Part shown: piece by piece, positions 42,227-50,123 of the stretch | Position numbering within the stretch: position 1 is the stretch's first letter | Layout of the letters: every line of letters begins with the position of its first letter | NCBI RefSeq assembly: GCF_009905725.1 | Contig: NZ_JAAAKV010000014.1 | Span: forward strand, 1-64,000 | Reading direction: 5' to 3' | Length of the DNA: 64,000 nt | Source: Emticicia sp. CRIBPO | GTDB taxonomy: Bacteria > Bacteroidota > Bacteroidia > Cytophagales > Spirosomataceae | Notes under the pieces: model-generated | Told to the model about the DNA's origin: nothing | The model's database searches: none | Seen by the model: the letters and a program-made list of their open reading frames with translations, nothing else | Program-made: the position numbers and the translations under genes

Positions 42227-43644
42227 TACCTTTTCATGGATTTACGGATGTCATAAAAGAACTTTTCCATCAGCCGAAGGTTTTCAGTAATGATCTCTCC
42301 TGAGGCCGTCATCCCGTTTCTGAATGGGAGCTGCTTTTTAGAAGAAGTAACCAAACCCTCAGGAAAAGAAACTTTAACCAGGTAGGTAGAATCTTTCGGA
42401 AGATCTGAGATAAAAGCAATCTGCCCTTTGACAGTACCAATCTCCTGGAAAGGATAGCTTTGGAATTTAACGATCACTTCCTGCCCTGTTCTTACTTTTC
42501 CGAAGTTATACTGCCCTACATGCATTTCTCCGTAGTAGCCCGAGCCCTCAGGCAGGATATACATCAGCTCCTGTCCTGATTTGATCATCTGATTCTCCTG
42601 CAGACTGGTCAGGAAGTTGATCTTCCCCGTAGCAGGAGCTGTGGCTACATAACGTTGTTTCCAGGCCTCAATGTCACTTTTTAAGGTGTTCAGAGACTGT
42701 AACAAGCCACTTTTCTGATCAGTGATATTCTTTTCCAGTTCAATGACTTCCTGTTGTTTCTGGATCTGGCTGATGTGGTTATTGTCCACCGCACTTTTGG
42801 CTTGCTCAAAAGCCTGTTTTTTATTGAGATACCTGCTCATGGCATTTTTAGCCTCCTGGTTGGATACAAATCCTTTTTCGCTTAACCGCTGCTGGCTCTG
42901 GGCTTCTTCCAGGGCCATGGCCAGGTCTTTTTCTTGCAGAGAGAGCTGGTCAAGTGTATTCTGATTAAGCCGCTTCAGCGTGCTGATTTCATTGCCTATG
43001 GTACCTTTTTTACGGGAGTAGATGCCTCCTGCGACAGCAGCCTGAGATCTTGTAAAGGCTTCCTGGAAAGCCTGATAGGGTTTCTGAAGTTCACCCAGTT
43101 TAAAGAATTGAGGGATAGAAAAACCATAGATTTCGTCGATCTGACCCGCTGCTGAATAATTGATGAGGAGATTGATGTGTTTTTCAAGGCCCATTACCTC
43201 TTCGTGGCTGGCAGTACTCTCCAGATAGGCCAGGATATCACCCTGGCTGACTTGCTTTCCTTCTTTGACAAAGAGACGGATAAGCTGACCCTCTGTTTTG
43301 CTATTGACCGTTTTAGGCAGGTTGTTGGCTACCACTTTGACAGGGCCATTCACAAGATCCGGATACTGAACAAACCAGGTGATACCTATCAGGATCAGGA
43401 AAGCCAGGAAAAAGACCGTCGTTCCCCAGCGGATGAGCCAGGAGGGAGGGCGGTTGAGTACTTCATCCACCTGACTGTTGATCAGCTCCGGCAGCTTTCC
43501 GCCTGAGTTGCCTCCGTCACCCCCTCCGGTCTTTTGGGGTGGGACGGGCGGAATAACAATCTCATTACCAGAAATACCTTTACCACCTTTCAATTCCGTT
43601 ATGGAAAGATTGTTTTCCGTTATATTTTTATTTTTTTCAGACAT
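42226..43644 (-). CDS. HlyD-family membrane fusion protein with leader-like N-terminus
   Basis: 472 residues from ATG 43644; further codons upstream begin only with TTG. Residues 1-72 are a cytoplasmic tail, unusually Pro/Gly-rich (IPPVPPQKTGGGDGGNSGG). One membrane helix follows (WGTTVFFLAFLILIGITWFV, 73-92). The first lipoyl half is near 105-150 (LIRLFVKEGKQVSQGDILAYLES), then a long coiled coil (about 215-350), the second lipoyl half and the HlyD_3 domain (GQEVIVKFQSYPFQEIGTVKGQI). Residues 13-21, LSITELKGG, closely copy the double-glycine leader of the peptide encoded at 47.6 kb (LSNTELK at the same positions). It links the ABC exporter to the TolC channel. Confidence 0.88.
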   Translation of the reverse strand: MSEKNKNITENNLSITELKGGKGISGNEIVIPPVPPQKTGGGDGGNSGGKLPELINSQVDEVLNRPPSWLIRWGTTVFFLAFLILIGITWFVQYPDLVNGPVKVVANNLPKTVNSKTEGQLIRLFVKEGKQVSQGDILAYLESTASHEEVMGLEKHINLLINYSAAGQIDEIYGFSIPQFFKLGELQKPYQAFQEAFTRSQAAVAGGIYSRKKGTIGNEISTLKRLNQNTLDQLSLQEKDLAMALEEAQSQQRLSEKGFVSNQEAKNAMSRYLNKKQAFEQAKSAVDNNHISQIQKQQEVIELEKNITDQKSGLLQSLNTLKSDIEAWKQRYVATAPATGKINFLTSLQENQMIKSGQELMYILPEGSGYYGEMHVGQYNFGKVRTGQEVIVKFQSYPFQEIGTVKGQIAFISDLPKDSTYLVKVSFPEGLVTSSKKQLPFRNGMTASGEIITENLRLMEKFFYDIRKSMKR

Positions 43645-43690
43645 ATAAACCCTGTCGTAAATGTAATCCTGATTTTGTAATTCCAATAAC

Positions 43691-43717
43691 TTGTCAGTTC
43701 GAGCGTAGCCAAGAACT
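43691..43717. repeat. REP-like dyad between ABC and HlyD genes
   Basis: Starts TTGTCAGTTCGAGCG and ends CCAAGAACT, with AGTTC/GAACT arms (43696-43700, 43713-43717). From memory it resembles the TGTCAnTTCGAGCG intergenic repeats dispersed in many Bacteroidota genomes. It overlaps the ABC gene stop codon. Confidence 0.4.
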
Positions 43718-45905
43718 ATGCCCCTAGTTCTAATTGGTTTTTCACCAGTTCATAATACCTGCCATTGGTTTTGCTCAGCTGTTGATGAGTACCTGTCTCT
43801 ACCACCCGGCCTTTTTCCAGCACAATGATCTGATCAGCATTTTTGACGGTACTTAACCTGTGAGCTACCACCACCACCGTTTTTCCTTTGAAGAATTCTT
43901 CCAGGTTATCCATGATGATCCTTTCATTTTCGGCATCCAAAGCATTGGTAGCTTCATCAAAAAATAGGTATTCCGGGTTTTTATAAACTGCCCTTGCTAT
44001 CAGAAGCCTTTGTTTTTGGCCTTGAGAAACCCCATTGCCCTCAGTTCCGATTTTGGTATTGTAGCTCAAAGGCAATTCTTCAATAAAGCCCTGGATGTTG
44101 GCTACTTTGACGGCGTACAGCAGTTTATGAATATCTGCCCGCTCTTCACTGATGCTGATGTTATTGGCAATCGTATCTGAAAAGATGTAACCATCCTGCA
44201 TCACCGTACCGCACAGACCTCTCCAATAATCGTGGCTGATGTTTTTAAGCTGGGTATTGCTGATTTTGATATTTCCTTTTTGAGGAACGACAAACTTCAA
44301 AAGAAGTTTCAGTAAAGTAGTTTTACCGCTTCCGCTGCTACCGACAATGGCCGTTACTTTCCCCTCAGGAATAGAAAGGGAAACATCTGTGAGCACAGGG
44401 TCGTTGCCTGCCCCGGGGTAGGTATAGCTAAGGTTTTCAATATGGATACTCTTGTCTTCCGGAAGTGTTTTGATGAAATGTTGCCCGGCCGGCTCTTCAT
44501 CATCCATACTATGCACCTCATTTAACCTTTCCAGACTGAGTTTGGCGTCCTGCAGATGCTGGACGAAACCCACGAGTTGCTCTACAGGACTGTTGAGCTG
44601 TCCGATGATGTACTGCATAGCCATCATGGCCCCCAGGGTCATCTGACCGTTGACGACGGCAGTGGCAGCAAGAAAAGTGATAAAAATGTTTTTTCCTTCG
44701 TTGATAAATAACGCCCCTACCTGTTGGTATTGCTGCAAAGCCAGACCTTTCATACTCAGTTTAAATTCCTGCACCTGCAGATTTTCCCAGTCCCACCGTT
44801 TGCGAAGTGTGGCATTATTCAGTTTGAGTTCGGGGACAGATTGTACCATCTGGATTAACGAGCTCTGATTTTTAGAATTGAGGGCAAAGCGTTTGTGATC
44901 CAGGGTACGACGGTATTTAAGAAACAGGACAATCCAGATGCTATACAAGACCGAAGCCACCACAAAAACACCAAATATGCTCAGGTTATAATAAACCAGA
45001 ACTACAGAAAAGATCACCAGGTTAAACATGGAAAACAGAACATTCAGCGAGGTACCTGTCAAAAATGATTCAATCCTGCGATGATCCCCGATACGTTGCA
45101 GGATATCCCCTGTTTGTTTGCTTTCAAAATAAGAGACAGGAAGCTTGAGTAATTTACTTAAAAAATCAGAAAGGATGGAAAGGTTGATGCGGGTGCTGAT
45201 ATGAAGTAAAATCCAGGATCTTAAGAAATCCACCGACATGCGGCCGACAAAAAGCATGAGTTGGGCAGCCAGCACAAGATAGATAAAGTTCAGGTTACGT
45301 GTCTGGATGCCGGTGTCTACTACACTTTGGGTCAGGAATGGCAGTACTAACTGGATCATGGAGGCTACCAAGAGGCCTAAGCCCAGCTGTACGATCAGGG
45401 ATTTAAACCTGAAAAAATAGTTAAAAAGTGAACAGAAGGTTTTGCCTTTGTTTTTTTCGGAGAACCCGTCTTCTTCATAAAACCTTTCGGTAGGTTCAAG
45501 TAAAAGGGCCACTCCCGTTTTTTTCCCTTCGACGATGGTTGTTGCCCATTGGGACTCAAACTCAGCCGTACTATATTTAAGCAACCCCCTGGCCGGGTCT
45601 GCCACATAAACCGTATCCTTTTTGATTTTATAAACAACAATAAAGTGGTTCTGAGACCAATGAACGATGCAGGGAAGAGGAGAATCTTGTTTCAGTTTTT
45701 CAAAACTGACTTTCACGCCTAAAGTTTTAAAGCCTACTTTTTCAGCGGCCTGTGCTATCCCTAATAAATTGACACCATCTTTGCCTATTTCTGAAGCTTC
45801 CCTCAACTCCTGGGCAGACAAAGTCCTTCCATGGTGCTTAGCTACCATCCTCAAACAGGTGGGGCCGCAGTCCATGGCGTCGAGTTGGTTAAAAAATTGA
45901 AACAT
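43716..45905 (-). CDS. C39 peptidase domain-containing ABC exporter (PCAT)
   Basis: 729 residues. The N-terminal C39 peptidase is intact: QLDAMDCGPTCLRMVAKHHG (Cys13), NHFIVVYKI (His87), VADPARG (Asp103). The ABC membrane domain spans about residues 165-450 and the nucleotide-binding domain the rest: Walker A VGSSGSGKTTLLKLL, signature GVSQGQKQRLLIARA, Walker B YLFFDEATNALD, H-loop VVAHRLSTV. Such transporters cut precursors after a Gly-Gly leader and export the core peptide. The precursor, HlyD and TolC partners lie in the same operon, 26 and 71 bases from its ends or one gene away. Confidence 0.95.
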   Translation of the reverse strand: MFQFFNQLDAMDCGPTCLRMVAKHHGRTLSAQELREASEIGKDGVNLLGIAQAAEKVGFKTLGVKVSFEKLKQDSPLPCIVHWSQNHFIVVYKIKKDTVYVADPARGLLKYSTAEFESQWATTIVEGKKTGVALLLEPTERFYEEDGFSEKNKGKTFCSLFNYFFRFKSLIVQLGLGLLVASMIQLVLPFLTQSVVDTGIQTRNLNFIYLVLAAQLMLFVGRMSVDFLRSWILLHISTRINLSILSDFLSKLLKLPVSYFESKQTGDILQRIGDHRRIESFLTGTSLNVLFSMFNLVIFSVVLVYYNLSIFGVFVVASVLYSIWIVLFLKYRRTLDHKRFALNSKNQSSLIQMVQSVPELKLNNATLRKRWDWENLQVQEFKLSMKGLALQQYQQVGALFINEGKNIFITFLAATAVVNGQMTLGAMMAMQYIIGQLNSPVEQLVGFVQHLQDAKLSLERLNEVHSMDDEEPAGQHFIKTLPEDKSIHIENLSYTYPGAGNDPVLTDVSLSIPEGKVTAIVGSSGSGKTTLLKLLLKFVVPQKGNIKISNTQLKNISHDYWRGLCGTVMQDGYIFSDTIANNISISEERADIHKLLYAVKVANIQGFIEELPLSYNTKIGTEGNGVSQGQKQRLLIARAVYKNPEYLFFDEATNALDAENERIIMDNLEEFFKGKTVVVVAHRLSTVKNADQIIVLEKGRVVETGTHQQLSKTNGRYYELVKNQLELGA

Positions 45906-45931
45906 TATTCTCGGGCAGTAATTATTTTACA

Positions 45932-47335
45932 CTAAACTTTATTTTTAAATAATAGTAACGCTCCAATTAAAATTATTGCCCCGCCAGAACAATAGAAAAT
46001 CATCATAATCATAGAAGAAGAAAGAGATCTTGACAATATGTTATTATGGTCATTAAGATAATAAACATAATTTCCTTTCAACCCCTGTACCTGACCATTT
46101 GAGAAATGGCTTATCTTATCATAAATTGCTGGAATAATTAATCTCCCAGAGGAGTTAATATATCCATACTTGTTTTTTTTAATCACTACTGTTCTACTTT
46201 CTACGAATTGAGGCTCTATATAATCAAATTCGGTATTTCTTAAGATTTTTCCTTTATTGTTGACAAGTCCCCATTTGTCATTTACTGAAAAGATTAACAA
46301 GTTTTCATCAATGGTTTTGATATCCTTTGCAGTGATCTTTGCATTGACTTGATGATGTACGTCAATTTTATACCATTCTTTATTGGCCTTCATCCAAATG
46401 AATTTATCACTTCTGGCGGTTCTGACATCATCGTAATTAACCGGAATTAATAATTTTCCAGATTTGCAGTCAATAAAGCCAAATTTGTTACTTTGCTTAA
46501 CCAATATCTTTCCTGGCCAAATTTCGTAACTAAAATCATCATATTGAGGAGAAATAAGGTTCTCATTTTTATCATCCCAGAAGCCAATTTTATTTTGAAG
46601 GGTTTTATAAGCTCTAATTACTCCTTTTTCATAAGGGCGAATAAATGATAAAACCTTTGGAATTAACAGATTGCCTTTTGCATCTATATAGTTTTCATTT
46701 CCATCTAGTGTTATAACATCTGCTAAACCGCTAATAAATGGTCCGGCGTCTTTGAATTTTTTATTGAAAAGGGGATCGCCTTGTTTATTTACGAAGAAAA
46801 TACTGTTTGGCCAATACCCTACAGCGGCTTTCCCTTCATAGAATTTTGTTGCGATTCTTCTATATTGCAATTTTACCACTTCTCTTCCTGTTTCATCAAT
46901 AAAACCATGTGAAGCTTGATTAATATCAACAAAATCATATCTGTCAGGAAAACAACTTTGACATTTGTCAGAATAGCTTACTTCCGCTAATCCTTCTTGA
47001 AAATCTCCTATGTCCGTATATGTTTCAGAGATTTTAATGCCATTGCGGTCAGTAAGCCAGGAAAATAACTCATACTTTTTATCAGAGGTTTTTTTTAATA
47101 TTTTTACTACGTAAAGATTCTCTTTTTGTTTCCATACCATATCAAACCCTTTGAAAATTCCATCTTCTCTGTCTTTGTGAAAGCCTTCTTGCGTTGGATT
47201 CATTCCTATTTTCCAGCCAGCTTTATCCATTTGTAGATAAGCTTTTAACTTTCCCTGGCCTAGTGCTGTACTTTTAAATAAAAATGGTAAAGTACTAAAT
47301 ACTATTACAAAAAAGGTCATTTTGTTAAATTTCAT
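45932..47335 (-). CDS. WG-repeat protein in the peptide cluster
   Basis: 467 residues from ATG 47335 (MKFNKMTFFVIVFSTLPFLF, export signal). The body is a series of WG-type beta repeats, each reading roughly G-(F/Y)-I-(D/N)-x-x-G-x-x-x-(I/V)-x-x-x-(Y/F)-(D/Y): SHGFIDETGREVVKLQYRRI, NKFGFIDCKSGKLLIPVNYDD, DKWGLVNNKGKILRNTEFD, NKYGYINSSGRLIIPAIYDK. One C-terminal membrane helix (MIMMIFYCSGGAIILIGALLLF) precedes a short basic tail. Its place between the precursor and exporter genes suggests a role in the system, perhaps immunity or an accessory, but nothing in the sequence shows which. Strongly AT-rich. Confidence 0.75.
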   Translation of the reverse strand: MKFNKMTFFVIVFSTLPFLFKSTALGQGKLKAYLQMDKAGWKIGMNPTQEGFHKDREDGIFKGFDMVWKQKENLYVVKILKKTSDKKYELFSWLTDRNGIKISETYTDIGDFQEGLAEVSYSDKCQSCFPDRYDFVDINQASHGFIDETGREVVKLQYRRIATKFYEGKAAVGYWPNSIFFVNKQGDPLFNKKFKDAGPFISGLADVITLDGNENYIDAKGNLLIPKVLSFIRPYEKGVIRAYKTLQNKIGFWDDKNENLISPQYDDFSYEIWPGKILVKQSNKFGFIDCKSGKLLIPVNYDDVRTARSDKFIWMKANKEWYKIDVHHQVNAKITAKDIKTIDENLLIFSVNDKWGLVNNKGKILRNTEFDYIEPQFVESRTVVIKKNKYGYINSSGRLIIPAIYDKISHFSNGQVQGLKGNYVYYLNDHNNILSRSLSSSMIMMIFYCSGGAIILIGALLLFKNKV

Positions 47336-47419
47336 ATGGGAAAAGCCATTTTTTAAAATAACGTATAATGAAGTTAATTTAACAAGTGAGGACTTTATCC
47401 TCACTTGTTGAGTATTCAA

Positions 47420-47629
47420 TTAAGCTGCATGAGCTGTGCAACCACTGCCATATCCAGCATTAATGCCCGCCTGCTCGCAAGCAGCATTTGCTGTAGTCTG
47501 ATTTGTAGATGAAAAATTGTTGGACACTATATTGTCACATTGACAGTAAAACATTTTTCCTCCAACTACGTTTTTTAGTTCGGTGTTTGAAAGACTAAAA
47601 TCGATAAATTCCAAAAGATTCTTTTTCAT
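47420..47629 (-). CDS. Double-glycine-leader, four-cysteine peptide precursor
   Basis: 69 residues from ATG 47629; upstream codons to 47698 overlap the preceding gene. Residues 1-24 form a leader ending SLSNTELKNVVGG, a near-ideal C39 recognition sequence (LSxxEL then GG at 23-24). The predicted core, residues 25-69, is 45 residues: KMFYCQCDNI at the start, Ser/Thr/Asn-rich middle, and AACEQAGINAGYGSGC near the end. Four Cys at core positions 5, 7, 27 and 40 could make two disulfides. The operon supplies a VKOR-thioredoxin enzyme, a C39 exporter, HlyD and TolC, so this is very likely the exported product, perhaps bacteriocin-like. I do not recognise the core family. Confidence 0.82.
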   Translation of the reverse strand: MKKNLLEFIDFSLSNTELKNVVGGKMFYCQCDNIVSNNFSSTNQTTANAACEQAGINAGYGSGCTAHAA

Positions 47630-47675
47630 TTTGATAATAATTAAAGTTAAAAAATATATACATGATTTGCAAATC

Positions 47676-49283
47676 CTAAGTAACAGGGGTGTTTTCATTT
47701 AGATGACTTAAATAAGAACCTAAGTCGTCTATTGAAATAACCCTTGGCAGTATCTTTTTGTCGATAAAAAGACTGGGCGTTGATTTTATTCCATTGTTAA
47801 TAATCCATTGATTATGAGTATTTTGTAGTGTGAAGCTGTTGTTGTTTAAAATATGTTCAGAATAATTAACATTCCATGCTTCGTAATTTTTATCCTTTCT
47901 GGCAAACCATTCTTCTACAGCTTTATGTTGTAAGTGGGTGGGTAAACTAAAAAGTTTTCTTAGAAATTTCCCGCCTTCATTATTATCATCTGTGTTAGAT
48001 AAAAATATGACCTGACAGTTTATATGATTATTTTCTTGTACAAGGTTTTCAATTTTCTGATGCATTTTGGCACATGGTGTACATAATGGATTACTGACTA
48101 TTGTCAAAGTGTGTTTTGCTTGAGGATTACCTATCATAATGGTAGTCATTTCAGCAGGTATTGCTGGTAAATCTTTTTGATTGACCATTAAAGCCTTAAA
48201 AATATTAGGGTTTGATTTGATTTTTGCAAGTTCTTTTTTGTTTTGTGAATTTTCTATAGAATCCAGTAAAGGCTTTTTGAATAATAGTAAAAAAATGATA
48301 GGAATATTAAATCCCACACATAGAGTTCTAATAAATTCAAAATTTAATTTAAATTGAAATGGAAAGAATAATAGAATTAAGAATTCTATTATAAAAATTG
48401 CTGCTACTCCAAGGCATAACGTACACCATGAATTGGCTATTATTGATTGATAATAAATCGAATAAATACAGAAAACTAAACTCAGGACACTGATTATTGA
48501 TTGAAAAACAAAATAATTGTTCAATCCATTTCCGGAACTTAATAACATTGACAGGCTAAAAAATGAGCCAAAAAAATATATAAAACCCATATCGGACCAT
48601 GAAAGCCAATGCGTGATTTTAGCTGCGGGACTGTCGAGTATGCTTTGGCAGTTTAAATTGGAGTTCGAAGAACATAATTTATTTAAGAGAATACTGTTCC
48701 CGTTAATGCTTTTTACAAACAGCATTGATGATAAAAACATCCCTGCAGTCTTTATTAAAATCAATATTGAGATCTCAATATAATGATGACCAATTAAATC
48801 TGGAGTAATAAAAAGTAATAGTGAGATTATCAATATCGAAAGGGCTGCGGGAATTCTCAGGTTTTGTAAATCCTGTAACCTCTTTTTTTCTAAATAATTT
48901 TTTTCGCCAGACTTTTCATCGACCTCAGCTAATAGAACAATACCGGACCAATCTCTTATAAAATCTGAGTATTGGCTTTTAATCCAGCCTTTTTGTGTAT
49001 CTAACCATTCAACAGTTCCATTTCCAGTAGATTTAACAGTTAGAAATGTGCCACCATTTTTTTCAAAATAGGTGATAAAAGGTGTTGGCAATGTTTCAAT
49101 GTTTTCGATACTGGCTTTAATTCCAATATTTTCAATCTTGAATTGAGACAAAGCTTGGGAGTAGGCCCACATGGATTCTTGGTCAGGATGCGACTCCAGA
49201 TAAGAAATGGCACTGGTAGTAGTTACTCTCGCCTTAATTAATCTTAAAAAAGAAGTAAAGGTATATTGGAAGTTGTCTTTCAA
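47676..49283 (-). CDS. Fusion of degenerate C39-like domain, VKOR and thioredoxin domain
   Basis: 535 residues. Residues about 20-122 follow the C39 peptidase layout (FKIENIGIKASIENIETLPTPFI, GTFLTVKSTGNGTVEWLDTQKGW, FIRDWSGIVLLAE) but lack the catalytic Cys and His, so the domain is probably a dead binder of leaders. Residues about 145-340 are a vitamin K epoxide reductase-type membrane domain with loop cysteines Cys204 and Cys212 and the CxxC Cys287-Cys290 in NSWCTLCLGV. Residues about 375-535 are a thioredoxin/DsbA-like domain with Cys401-Thr-Pro-Cys404 and cis-Pro region KSTPSLFID. The whole is a self-contained disulfide-forming enzyme. The peptide gene starts 46 bases downstream. Confidence 0.85.
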   Translation of the reverse strand: MKDNFQYTFTSFLRLIKARVTTTSAISYLESHPDQESMWAYSQALSQFKIENIGIKASIENIETLPTPFITYFEKNGGTFLTVKSTGNGTVEWLDTQKGWIKSQYSDFIRDWSGIVLLAEVDEKSGEKNYLEKKRLQDLQNLRIPAALSILIISLLLFITPDLIGHHYIEISILILIKTAGMFLSSMLFVKSINGNSILLNKLCSSNSNLNCQSILDSPAAKITHWLSWSDMGFIYFFGSFFSLSMLLSSGNGLNNYFVFQSIISVLSLVFCIYSIYYQSIIANSWCTLCLGVAAIFIIEFLILLFFPFQFKLNFEFIRTLCVGFNIPIIFLLLFKKPLLDSIENSQNKKELAKIKSNPNIFKALMVNQKDLPAIPAEMTTIMIGNPQAKHTLTIVSNPLCTPCAKMHQKIENLVQENNHINCQVIFLSNTDDNNEGGKFLRKLFSLPTHLQHKAVEEWFARKDKNYEAWNVNYSEHILNNNSFTLQNTHNQWIINNGIKSTPSLFIDKKILPRVISIDDLGSYLSHLNENTPVT

Positions 49284-49350
49284 GGTTCAGGTGATTTAGA
49301 TGTTTCAAATTTGCGAATTCTAATATTGTCTTCCAATTACTAAAGTTATA

Positions 49351-49370
49351 ATAACTATACATTTAGTTAT
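49351..49370. promoter_or_regulatory. Inverted repeat in the divergent control region
   Basis: ATAACTA (49351-49357), 6 bases, TAGTTAT (49364-49370), a perfect dyad 68 bases upstream of the VKOR-fusion start. Candidate operator for the XRE regulator encoded on the other side. The 299-base gap (49284-49582) is very AT-rich and holds no gene. Confidence 0.4.
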
Positions 49371-49492
49371 AATTTCTTTAAGGATGCGAGGCGTTTAAAA
49401 GAGACTTGATTATTTTTCGTTAAATATTTGTTTTATAATATGTTGATAATTATATATTTAAGCTGTTTTTATATTTTATGTTATGTATAATA

Positions 49493-49524
49493 TTTGTAAT
49501 AATTGACTTGGCTATTTATATTTG
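49493..49524 (+). promoter_or_regulatory. Promoter of the XRE regulator gene
   Basis: TTTG (49493-49496), 20 bases, TATATTTG (49517-49524): a full match to the Bacteroidota consensus in both boxes and spacing. Predicted leader about 50 bases. Confidence 0.65.
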
Positions 49525-49582
49525 AATAGATATAAAGAGCACGACCCTAGCGTTTTAATCCAACAGTATAACTTTTAAAACT

Positions 49583-49888
49583 ATGAGCATTGAAAAAATT
49601 CTATCCGAGTATCTTAGAGTAAACAGGTGTAGTCAACAGGAAGCTGCTGAGCAGATTGGTGTAAGCCAGACAGCCTTTCATAATTGGTTGAGTGGGAAGA
49701 GCTATCCATCAGGGATTCACCTGAAAAAGATATATGAAATTTGTAATATACCTTTTGAAAGCAAACAAATTGATACTGATAATGCGGAAATTAACCTGTT
49801 GAGAAAACTTGTTGAGTCTCAATATGAGCAGATAGCCTACCTGAAAGAGAAGGTAGAGGATTTTAAAAGAAAAAGCCCGGGTTCTTAA
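49583..49888 (+). CDS. Small XRE-family regulator with coiled-coil tail
   Basis: 101 residues. Residues about 5-62 are a helix-turn-helix of the XRE/cI type (CSQQEAAEQIGVSQTAFHNWLSGKSYPSGIHLKKIYEIC). Residues 66-97 form a charged helix (NLLRKLVESQYEQIAYLKEKVEDFKRK), probably for dimerisation. It is divergent to the peptide operon, 299 bases away, and is the obvious candidate for its regulator. It may instead respond to its own promoter. A 12-base palindrome ATCGTTAACGAT lies at 49930-49941 after the gene. AT-rich like the neighbouring cargo. Confidence 0.82.
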   Translation: MSIEKILSEYLRVNRCSQQEAAEQIGVSQTAFHNWLSGKSYPSGIHLKKIYEICNIPFESKQIDTDNAEINLLRKLVESQYEQIAYLKEKVEDFKRKSPGS

Positions 49889-50019
49889 TAACGTCTGAAT
49901 AAGTCCATTTTGTTGAAAGAATGTGCTACATCGTTAACGATAATCAAATGTCTTTTTATCGTTTTTTATGTATGATTTCCTGGTACCCATAATTATTTAA
50001 AAAATCGGGAAACGAAAAA

Positions 50020-50070
50020 GAACGGCTGATCGGCTACTCCATCATCAGCGACAGCCGGAAGAGGGAGTAG
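50020..50070. repeat. Direct repeat, right copy
   Basis: Second copy of the last 51 bases of the T9SS plug gene (see 40881-40931), 49 of 51 identical and still open as ERLIGYSIISDSRKRE plus stop. There is no plug gene upstream of it, so it is an orphan gene end marking the right edge of the island. Confidence 0.9.
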
Positions 50071-50123
50071 TTTGTGGCCTGCATATCTTTCTGAATTTAC
50101 TTTTTTTAGACCTGCCCGAAGGA

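Larger units (their letters stand above)
40932..50070. mobile_element. Putative genomic island carrying a peptide maturation and export cluster
   Basis: About 9.1 kb between the direct repeats at 40881-40931 and 50020-50070. It holds a coherent cargo (peptide precursor, thiol oxidation enzyme, C39-ABC exporter, HlyD, TolC, regulator). From 45.9 to 50.0 kb it is visibly AT-rich: for example bases 48301-48360 contain 12 G or C, against 29 in 44401-44460. No integrase, transposase or tRNA is present, so the mobility mechanism is unknown and the extent is inferred only from repeats, content and composition. Confidence 0.5.

Noticed and set aside
49930-49941. Palindrome ATCGTTAACGAT as an origin or attachment site
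   Set aside because: Only 12 bases, AT-rich surroundings, no repeats of it and no associated gene; noted but not called.
40932-50070. Prophage or conjugative element
   Set aside because: No integrase, structural, relaxase or tra-type genes; only cargo and exporter genes are present.
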